DNA from: Xenophilus sp. Marseille-Q4582
Lineage (GTDB): Bacteria > Pseudomonadota > Gammaproteobacteria > Burkholderiales > Burkholderiaceae_C
DNA: 64,000 bases
NCBI RefSeq assembly: GCF_916700565.1
Contig: NZ_CAKAKO010000001.1
Coordinates: forward strand, 1,054,001-1,118,000
Reading direction: 5' to 3'
Within the stretch, counting starts at the first letter, position 1; every line of letters starts with the position of its first letter. A program made the translations under genes and the position numbers. This document shows positions 55,670 to 64,000 of this stretch, in pieces. The notes under the pieces were generated by a model that worked only from the letters and a program-made list of their open reading frames with translations, made no database searches and was not told the DNA's origin.

Positions 55670-57337
55670 CTACGCCGCGCCCGGCTGCGGCGCGGCGAGC
55701 AGGGCGTGCGCCACTTCGTCGGCGAAGCGGTAGCGCCGCTCGCCGACCCACACGAGCTCGGCGCCTTCCGGGTCGGGCCGCCGGGGCGGCAGGTGCGGCG
55801 CCAGGGCCTGGGCGCAACCCACCCAGTCGCCGCCGGCCACCGGCTCGTTGAGCGAGGCCCAGGACAGGCTGCCGCAGGCGTTGTCGCCGAAGCCGTGCAG
55901 GGTTCGCCAGTCCGCGCCCTGGGCGAGCAGGAAGCGCGTGAGTTCGGCGTCGCCGCGAAAGAGGGCCTGGTTGAGCGCGCTGCCGTCGATGTCGCCGCCG
56001 CGCACTTCCAGCGGCCAGCCGCAGGCCACCATGGCGCGCACCGCGTCGCCGCAGCCCTGCGCGGCCAGCTCGGGCAGCAGGCGCAGCTGGGCGGCGTCCA
56101 GCGCGTCGAGCAGGCCCGGATGCGCGGCCTGGATCGCGCGGGCCGCGTCGGCGTCGCCGCGCGCGCAGGCCGCCACGAAGGCCTCGTCGGCGGGCAGGGG
56201 CTGCAGCGCCTCGGGGCCCGCACCGGCGCGGGCGAGCAGCGCCGCCACGTCGGGCTGGCCGAAGCGCAGGGCCAGCGTGTGGGCCGACACGCCCGATGGC
56301 GTGCGCGCGTCGGCACGGGCGCCGGCCGCGAGCAGGGCGTCGATGTGCGCCAGCGAGCGGCGGCGCCGGAGGGCCCACAGCAGCGGGGAGCCCCAGTCGG
56401 CCGTCGGTGGGCCCGGTGGTGGCTCGTTCGCATCGCCGCCATGGGCCAGCAGCAGGCGCAGCGCCGCGCCGCCATCGTCCAGGTCCAGCGCGCGGTACAT
56501 CGCGTTCGTGCCGGTGATCCGCGCGCCGGCCTCCAGCAGCAGCTGGGTGCAGTCCGGCGCCTCGAGCGCGTGGTAGAGCGATTCGCCGTCGTTCGGGTCG
56601 GCGCCCGCGTCCAGCAGCTCTTGCGTGAGCACCGGGTCGCGCGCCTTGCCGGCGGCGCCGTACAGGGCCGACAGCCGCTCGGTGGCCGAGGGCGCTTCCA
56701 GCGAGGCGGGCGGCCAGCGGTTGCCGATGGCCTGGTTCGGCGACGCACCCGCGCGCAGCAGGAGCCGCGCGCATCCGCGCAGGCGCTCGCGGAATTCCGG
56801 CAAGGCGGCCAGGCTTGAATGCGTGACAGCCACCAGCGGCGGCAGTTGCAGCGGGCCGCCGGCGCGGTGCACCCAGGCCGGATCGTGCGCGGTGGCCCGC
56901 CGCAGTGTTTGTTCGTCGCCGATGGCGCAGGCCAGATACGGGTCGTCGCCGGGCAAGGCCGGGTCGTCGGCCAGCAGGCGCGCGGCCACGGCCGGGCGGT
57001 GGGCGTTGTTGCCGCCGGCCACGTCGCCCGCATAGAGCCAGCGCAGCCAGTGCAGGCGTGCGCGCTGCGGGTCGTCCGCCAGCGCGCGGCGCGCGAGCAC
57101 GAAGCCCTGCAGGTCGGCCCAGGAGGGAAAACCGTGCTCACGCGCCAGGCAGGACTGCGCGTCGTGCAGCCGCAGGCCGAGCGCGGCCAGGTGCGCATCG
57201 CTGTGGCCGCGCGCGGCGGGCAGGGACGCGCGCAGGCGCTGCATCGCGGCGGGGTCGCCCGCGCGGTAATGCGCGAGCAGTTCCTTGGCCTGCTTCTTGA
57301 GCTGGCCCAGGTCGGGTCGGGGGGGAATGCGTTTCAA
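55670..57337 (-). CDS. Ankyrin-repeat protein
   Basis: The 555-residue protein has an N-terminal KQAKELLAHYRAGDPAAMQRL segment and many ankyrin-type repeats (for example LLRAGASPNQAIGN, LLDAGADPNDGESLYHAL, LLAAGARADARTPSGVSAHTLALRFGQPDVAALLARAG). It likely mediates protein contacts in the cytosol. I choose a TTG start because GGAGG lies six bases upstream and the product then begins MKRIPPRPDL, like its relatives; an ATG seven codons earlier has no ribosome site. It ends 67 nt before the AraC gene. Confidence 0.8.
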   Translation of the reverse strand: MKRIPPRPDLGQLKKQAKELLAHYRAGDPAAMQRLRASLPAARGHSDAHLAALGLRLHDAQSCLAREHGFPSWADLQGFVLARRALADDPQRARLHWLRWLYAGDVAGGNNAHRPAVAARLLADDPALPGDDPYLACAIGDEQTLRRATAHDPAWVHRAGGPLQLPPLVAVTHSSLAALPEFRERLRGCARLLLRAGASPNQAIGNRWPPASLEAPSATERLSALYGAAGKARDPVLTQELLDAGADPNDGESLYHALEAPDCTQLLLEAGARITGTNAMYRALDLDDGGAALRLLLAHGGDANEPPPGPPTADWGSPLLWALRRRRSLAHIDALLAAGARADARTPSGVSAHTLALRFGQPDVAALLARAGAGPEALQPLPADEAFVAACARGDADAARAIQAAHPGLLDALDAAQLRLLPELAAQGCGDAVRAMVACGWPLEVRGGDIDGSALNQALFRGDAELTRFLLAQGADWRTLHGFGDNACGSLSWASLNEPVAGGDWVGCAQALAPHLPPRRPDPEGAELVWVGERRYRFADEVAHALLAAPQPGAA

Positions 57338-57600
57338 GAGACACCTCCGTGCATCCATGGCCGATGACCCGCAACGTCGGCTGCACAAAAGGCGTGCGTG
57401 AAAAAGACCTGGGACAGGCCGATGAAGACAAGTGGGTTCCACCCTTCCCGCGGGTCCGGAGGCGTCTTGCACGCGGCGCGCATCTTAAGGCATGGGCTTG
57501 CGCGGCGCGGCGCCGCGCCCGCGCACGAAGCGCCACTGGCTGACAGCGCACGGCGCCAAGGGCCGCGAAGCTTGCCGCATCGTCTGCAGGAGTCCGCGAC

Positions 57601-58974
57601 ATGCGCATGCCCCCGTTTTCCCATCCCCCCGCCTTCCCGCGCGGCACGCGCTGGGCGCTGGCGGCGGGCCTGCTCGTGCTGCTGGCCGCCTGCGGCGACA
57701 CCGCCAAGCTGCCGCCCGAGGCCGGCATCGGCCCGTCGCCCACGCTGCCCGCGCCGAACAAGACGCTGCTGCCCACGGTGCACATCGCCCCCGCCACGGG
57801 CTGGCCCGCAGGCACGATGCCCACGCCCGCGGCCGGCATGCAGGTGACGGCTTTCGCCCGCGACCTGGCGCACCCGCGCTGGGTTTACGTGCTGCCCAAC
57901 GGCGACGTGCTGGTGGCCGAAAGCGACAAGCCCGCCGTGCCCAAGGAAGACCAGGGCTTCGTGAAGAAGGTGCGCAACTGGGTGATGGGCAAGGTGATGG
58001 CACGCGCCGGCTCGGGCACGCAACCGTCGGCCGACCGCATCACGCTGCTGCGCGACGCCGATGGCGACGGCCAGGCCGAGGTGCGTCACGTGTTCCTCGA
58101 AGGCCTGCATTCGCCCTTCGGCATGGCGCTGGTGGGCAGCGACTTCTACGTGGCCAATGCCGATGCGGTGGTGCGCTTTCCGTACGAGGCCGGCCAGACG
58201 CAGATCACGGCGGCGGCGACCAAGGTCACGGACCTGCCGGGCCTGCCGCTCAATCACCACTGGACCAAGAACCTGATCGCCAACGCCGACGGCAGCAAGC
58301 TCTACGTCACCGTGGGCTCGAACAGCAACGTGGGCGAGAACGGCCTGGCGGTGGAGGAAGGCCGCGCCGCCATCTGGGAGCTGGACCGCGCGAGCGGCCA
58401 CAAGCGCCTGTTCGCCACCGGCCTGCGCAACCCCAACGGCATGGGCTGGGCGCCGGGCACGAACACGCTGTGGACGGTGGTCAACGAACGCGACGAGATC
58501 GGCAGCGACCTGGTGCCCGACTACCTGACCTCGGTGAAGGACGGCGCCTTCTACGGCTGGCCCTACAGCTACTTCGGTGCGCACGTGGATGCGCGCGTGA
58601 AGCCGCCGCGACCCGACCTGGTGGCCCAGGCCGTGGTGCCGGACTATGCGCTGGGCAACCATGTGGCGCCGCTGGGCCTGGCCTTTTCCGATCCGAAGGT
58701 GCATCAGGGCCTGCCCGCCGCGTGGCGCCAGGGCGCCTTCATCGGCCTGCACGGCTCGTGGAACCGCAAGCCGCGCAGCGGCTACAAGGTCATCTTCGTG
58801 CCCTTCGAGAACGGCCGGCCCCAGGGCATGCCGCAGGACGTGCTCACCGGCTTCCTGAGCCCCGAAGGCGAGGCGCGCGGCCGCCCGGTGGGCGTGGCGC
58901 TGGACGCCCGGGGCGGCCTGCTGGTGGCCGACGACGTGGGCGACGCCGTGTGGCGCGTGGCGGCGCCGCGCTGA
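57601..58974 (+). CDS. PQQ-dependent sugar (sorbosone-type) dehydrogenase lipoprotein
   Basis: The 457-residue protein has a lipoprotein signal with Cys31 (LLAACGDT) and a six-bladed propeller of the soluble aldose/sorbosone dehydrogenase type: [76 protein letters not shown], and [14 protein letters not shown]. It should oxidise a sugar in the periplasm with PQQ. The 263-bp gap before it holds a GC palindrome (57504-57519) but no riboswitch or terminator that I recognise. Confidence 0.85.
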   Translation: MRMPPFSHPPAFPRGTRWALAAGLLVLLAACGDTAKLPPEAGIGPSPTLPAPNKTLLPTVHIAPATGWPAGTMPTPAAGMQVTAFARDLAHPRWVYVLPNGDVLVAESDKPAVPKEDQGFVKKVRNWVMGKVMARAGSGTQPSADRITLLRDADGDGQAEVRHVFLEGLHSPFGMALVGSDFYVANADAVVRFPYEAGQTQITAAATKVTDLPGLPLNHHWTKNLIANADGSKLYVTVGSNSNVGENGLAVEEGRAAIWELDRASGHKRLFATGLRNPNGMGWAPGTNTLWTVVNERDEIGSDLVPDYLTSVKDGAFYGWPYSYFGAHVDARVKPPRPDLVAQAVVPDYALGNHVAPLGLAFSDPKVHQGLPAAWRQGAFIGLHGSWNRKPRSGYKVIFVPFENGRPQGMPQDVLTGFLSPEGEARGRPVGVALDARGGLLVADDVGDAVWRVAAPR

Positions 58975-59082
58975 GGCGCCGGCGGCGGGGCCGGCCCGGC
59001 GCACAGGTGCCGCTTGGCCATCCCGCAACGGACGGCCCCGCCTGAGGCAGCAGCGTTCGATCGCGCGCCGCCGCGCGCGGGT

Positions 59083-59541
59083 TCAGCGGTGGCTCTGGAA
59101 CACCCGCGTCTGCCCGTTGGCCAGCACCAGCAGCGTGTCGTAGGGGTCGCGCCGGCCGCCATAGACCGCGCCGTCCATGCCCGGGGAGCCGACGGGCATG
59201 CCGGGCACGGCCAGGCCGATGGCGCCGGCCGGGCGCTCTTTCAGCAGCCGCTGCACGTCCGCGGCCGGCACATGGCCTTCGAGCGCGTAGCCGCCGACGA
59301 AAGCCGTGTGGCAGGAGCCCAGCGATTTTGGAATCCCGGCGCGGGCGCGCGCAGCATTGTTGCCCTCGGCATGCACGCGCGTGGCAAAGCCGTTCGCGTT
59401 CATGTGCTTCACCCAGTCGGTGCAGCAGCCGCAGTTCGGGTCCTTGAACACCTCCACGCGCGGCGCGGCCAGCGCGTGCGGGGCGGCGGCCCACAGCGGG
59501 GCGCTCAGGAGCAGGGTGCGTCTCTGGATCATGGTGCGCAT
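59083..59541 (-). CDS. DUF411 metal-binding periplasmic protein
   Basis: The 152-residue protein has a twin-arginine-like signal (QRRTLLLSAPLWAAAPHALA) and a DUF411 domain: VEVFKDPNCGCCTDWVKHMNANGF with the CGCC site, SCHTAFVGGYALEGHVPAADVQRLL, then AVPGMPVGSPGMDG. DUF411 proteins are linked to copper handling. Two adjacent ATG codons (59541, 59532) are possible starts. It is near the P-type ATPase but shares no operon with the RND system. Confidence 0.85.
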   Translation of the reverse strand: MRTMIQRRTLLLSAPLWAAAPHALAAPRVEVFKDPNCGCCTDWVKHMNANGFATRVHAEGNNAARARAGIPKSLGSCHTAFVGGYALEGHVPAADVQRLLKERPAGAIGLAVPGMPVGSPGMDGAVYGGRRDPYDTLLVLANGQTRVFQSHR

Positions 59542-59606
59542 TGTGGAGCGCCGCCATGGCCCTGGCGTGCATCGCCCTCCGGCGTGGAGGGCGCTTCGGC
59601 GCGCGC

Positions 59607-60734
59607 TCAGCGCTTCAGGAAGTCCAGCAGCGCCGCGTTGAAGGCCTGCGCATGCGAGACGTTGAGCCCATGCGGCCCGCCCGGGATGACCACCAGCTGG
59701 CTGTGCGGCACGGCCTGGTGCGTGCGTGCGCCGGAGCCTTCCAGCGGCACGATGGCGTCGGCGTCGCCGTGCAGCACCAGCGTGGGCCGGGTGATCTGGC
59801 GCAGGTCTTCGCGGAAATCGGTGCGGGCGAAGGCGTCCGTGCAGGCCAGCGCCGCATGCGGCGCCGACTGGTGGCACTGCGCGAGGGCCTGGGCGCGGTC
59901 CGCATCATCGACCTGGAGTTCGCCATGGGCCGAGAAGAAGTCCCGCGTGAACTGCTCGAAGAAGCGGTCGCGGTCCTGCTCCAGGCCCTGCTTCATCGCC
60001 TGCGCCTTCTCGGGCGTGAGCGGGCCGTCGGGGTTGTCGGCGGTTTTCAGCAGGGCCGGCGGCACGGCGGCCGCGAAGACCAGGCTGTGGAGGCGCTCCT
60101 CGCCATGCCGGGCCACGTAGCGCGCCACCTCGCCGCCGCCCATCGAGAAGCCGACCAGGGTCACGCGCTGCAGCTCCAGCTCGTCCATCACGCGCTCCAG
60201 GTCGTCCGCGAGCGTGTCGTAGTCGTAGTGCGCGGCCGGCTTGTCGGAGCGGCCGAAGCCGCGGCGGTCATAGGCCACCACGCGGTAGCCGGCGGTCTGG
60301 AGCGCTTCGGTCTGCGCCGACCAGGCCTGCGCCGACAGCGGCCAGCCATGGATCAGGACCACGGGGCGACCGGGGCCGCCGCTGTCCTCGATGTGCAGGT
60401 GCAGATTCTCGGGCGCTGCCGGCTCGGGGAGCACCGCGTTGCCCGTGGCCACGGCCCCGAGCGCGCCGGCCACGCCGCCGAGCGTGCCGCCCAGCACGAC
60501 GCCGATGGGCCCGCCCACCACGCCGCCGATGCCGGCGCCGGCGGCCGCGCCCACCATGGCGCTGCCGCCCACCAGGGGGACTTGGGATTCGCGCTCGGCC
60601 TCTTCGGGCGTGCGCGGCTGCTGGGCGCCCGGGCGCGGATCCTGCGCGGGAATACCGAAGTCCGGGTGCGCCTGCGCGGCCGGGGCTTCGTCCGTGCCCA
60701 TCGGCGCGATGGCGGGACGGAGGGGCGTGTTCAT
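59607..60734 (-). CDS. Alpha/beta hydrolase of the haloperoxidase type with a glycine-zipper leader
   Basis: The 375-residue protein has an N-terminal Pro/Gln-rich stretch and a glycine-zipper segment (about residues 56-98, with GAAAGAGIGGVVGGPIGVVLG). A cofactor-free haloperoxidase/esterase domain follows: VVLIHGWPLSAQAW, the nucleophile in VGFSMGGGEVARY, VLHGDADAIVP, and the last His in GPHGLNVSH. It probably hydrolyses an ester, tethered to or inserted in a membrane. AAGGAGCC lies before the ATG. It is the only gene here joining these two parts. Confidence 0.85.
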   Translation of the reverse strand: MNTPLRPAIAPMGTDEAPAAQAHPDFGIPAQDPRPGAQQPRTPEEAERESQVPLVGGSAMVGAAAGAGIGGVVGGPIGVVLGGTLGGVAGALGAVATGNAVLPEPAAPENLHLHIEDSGGPGRPVVLIHGWPLSAQAWSAQTEALQTAGYRVVAYDRRGFGRSDKPAAHYDYDTLADDLERVMDELELQRVTLVGFSMGGGEVARYVARHGEERLHSLVFAAAVPPALLKTADNPDGPLTPEKAQAMKQGLEQDRDRFFEQFTRDFFSAHGELQVDDADRAQALAQCHQSAPHAALACTDAFARTDFREDLRQITRPTLVLHGDADAIVPLEGSGARTHQAVPHSQLVVIPGGPHGLNVSHAQAFNAALLDFLKR

Positions 60735-60976
60735 GGGGGCTCCTTGAGATCGGATGAGGTTCGGAGGCGGCGCCGGGGCCGGAGCGCTCGGCCGCTGCCA
60801 CTGCTGCAGACGTTGTAGGGCGCGGCAGGCGGCGGCCGCGCCGTCCCGGCCAGCATGCTGGCGTCGGACGCGTCCTGCCTCACGGCCCGGCGGCGGTGGC
60901 TTTCGCCCGCGGTGCGCGCGCCGCCTCCGGCCGGAAGGGCGGGCGCCCGTCGAGGGCCAGTGCGGCCGCCGCTTCT

Positions 60977-60982
60977 TAAAAT
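60977..60982 (+). promoter_or_regulatory. Probable -10 box of the ParB-like gene
   Basis: TAAAAT lies 28 bases before the ATG at 61011 in an otherwise GC-rich gap of about 275 bp. TTAAAATC just before a start is common in related genomes. No clear -35 box is visible. Nothing else is seen in the gap. Confidence 0.35.
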
Positions 60983-61010
60983 CCGCGCCTTTTTCTCCCC
61001 GGCAGCGCGC

Positions 61011-61952
61011 ATGGACATCGTCGTCAACGAAGAACTCAAGGCCTACATCGATCCGCTCACCCCCGATGAATACGAGGCGCTCGAACGCAGCCTGCTGGCC
61101 GAAGGCTGCCGCGACGCGCTGGTGCTGTGGGGCGACGTGCTGGTCGACGGCCATAACCGCTACGGCATCTGCAAGAAGCACAACCTGCCGTTCCAGACGG
61201 TGCAGAACACGCGCTTCCAGTCGATGGAGGACGTGCACCTGTGGATGATCGACCAACACCTGGGCCGCCGCAGCCTGTCGGACTTCCAGCGCGGCGTGCT
61301 GGCGCTGCGCAAGCGCGAGATCGTGGCCGGCCGCCGCGCGCGACAGGCCCCGCCCGCCGAGTCGGCCGAAAGTGCGGCGCCACCGCCGGGCGAAGCGGCG
61401 CCGGTCCCGGCCGCCGCCCCTTCGGCCGAGGAGGCGCTGAGCACGCGCGAGGCCCTGGCCCGCGCCGCGCGGCTGCGCAGCAACCAGGTGCAGCTGATCG
61501 AGAAGATCCAGCAGAGCGCCACGCCCGAAGTGGTGGAAGCCGTGAAGGCCGGCACACTGTCGCTGAGCGCCGCGGCCGCCGTGGCCACGCTGCCGGCCGA
61601 AGAACAGGTGGCGGCCGCCACCGCCGGCAAGGACGAGCTCAAGCAGGCCGCCAAGCGCGTGCGCGAGGCCAAGCGCAAGCCGCCGCGCGACAAGCCGGAG
61701 GCCGCGGGCGATACCGACGCCGCGCCTGAAGGCGCCGCGGCGGGCGCGTCCTCGGCCGGCGAGGAGCTGATCGCCTTGCGCAAGCGCGTGGCCGAGCTGC
61801 AGGCCGAGAACACCCGGCTGAACCAGGAAGTGGCCACCTTGCGCAAGCAGGTCCTGAACCTGCTGGGCCCCGCCGCCGGGCCGGCGCCCCAGGTGCCTGC
61901 CGCCGCGCAGGCGGCTGCTGCGGCTGCGGACGAATCCGACCCACCGTTCTGA
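61011..61952 (+). CDS. ParB-like nuclease-fold protein with C-terminal coiled coil
   Basis: The 313-residue protein starts with a ParB/Srx-like region (ELKAYIDPLTPDEYEALERSLLAEGCRDALVLWGDVLVDGHNRYGIC). A helix-rich centre follows (QLIEKIQQSATPEVVEAVKAGTLSLSAAAAVATLP), and a coiled coil (ELIALRKRVAELQAENTRLNQEVATLRKQV) near residues 250-290. Similar proteins are annotated as plasmid replication/partition related, but no plasmid genes lie nearby. It may regulate DNA or act as a nucleoid factor. Function uncertain. Confidence 0.7.
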   Translation: MDIVVNEELKAYIDPLTPDEYEALERSLLAEGCRDALVLWGDVLVDGHNRYGICKKHNLPFQTVQNTRFQSMEDVHLWMIDQHLGRRSLSDFQRGVLALRKREIVAGRRARQAPPAESAESAAPPPGEAAPVPAAAPSAEEALSTREALARAARLRSNQVQLIEKIQQSATPEVVEAVKAGTLSLSAAAAVATLPAEEQVAAATAGKDELKQAAKRVREAKRKPPRDKPEAAGDTDAAPEGAAAGASSAGEELIALRKRVAELQAENTRLNQEVATLRKQVLNLLGPAAGPAPQVPAAAQAAAAAADESDPPF

Positions 61953-62052
61953 CGGGCGCGCCTACGCCGGCGGACCCAGGGGCCGACGGGCTCCGGCGCA
62001 TGGGCGCACGTGCGGCCCGGCCCTGTCGCGCATCGGCCGCGCGGCGAGTGCA

Positions 62053-64000
<1,948 letters not shown>

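Noticed and set aside
57338-57600. Possible riboswitch or terminator in the gap before the sugar dehydrogenase lipoprotein.
   Set aside because: There is a GC palindrome at 57504-57519, but no T run and no consensus core of any riboswitch class that I recognise.

Overview
The window is high-GC DNA with dense coding, many ATG/TGA overlaps and many TRAP and Bug/TctC-type solute-binding proteins. This style fits a betaproteobacterium of the Burkholderiales, most likely a Comamonadaceae relative (Variovorax, Hydrogenophaga or Acidovorax type). That placement is an inference from gene style, not a match. No rRNA, tRNA, CRISPR array or prophage was seen.

Left part (1-8526) is a sugar-acid regulon. 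A FadR-type GntR regulator (3551-4300) is divergent from an IlvD/Edd-family dehydratase, 2-dehydro-3-deoxygalactonokinase and the matching aldolase. It is co-directional with a DctQMP TRAP transporter and an enolase-superfamily dehydratase. An ATNGTNNNACNAT operator lies in the divergent promoter. The genes describe uptake, dehydration, phosphorylation and aldol cleavage of an aldonic acid such as galactonate.

The 8.9-30.6 kb part is chromosomal: an EEP-fold hydrolase, an RhlE helicase, EttA, a GNAT enzyme, a benzoylformate decarboxylase with LysR regulator and Bug protein, a TAXI/PabB/PabC overlapping operon, a P1-family peptidase, a cytosolic sulfatase with Bug protein and LysR regulator, and an operon of DUF4105, lipoprotein hydrolase and tandem-Usp genes.

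The 30.6-41.9 kb part is an accessory island. It has one complete and one truncated copy of a 1321-bp IS5-like element, three copies of a 1504-bp IS, and one 932-bp IS427-like element. Between them lies visibly AT-richer DNA with a TauD-like oxygenase overlapping a frameshifted HEPN/zinc-ribbon gene, and a small lipoprotein gene. Decayed gene pieces follow. The oxygenase/HEPN pair is the best candidate here for an undescribed system.

The 42.0-51.5 kb part is a heavy-metal efflux locus: a CzcCBA-type RND system, two small periplasmic accessory proteins, a sensor kinase/response regulator pair and a DUF4148 protein. Three promoters (czcC-like, regulator, DUF4148) share the same dyad (ATGAC-N6-GT[A/C]AT) exactly 31 nt upstream of a TA(G/C)NNT -10 box, which defines a likely two-component regulon.

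The right end (51.8-64 kb) holds a degenerate BLUF protein, a LysE exporter, small secreted or membrane proteins, an SDR, an AraC regulator, an ankyrin protein, a PQQ-type sugar dehydrogenase lipoprotein, a DUF411 protein, a glycine-zipper alpha/beta hydrolase, a ParB-like protein and the 3' part of a Zn/Cd/Pb-type P-type ATPase that runs off the window.
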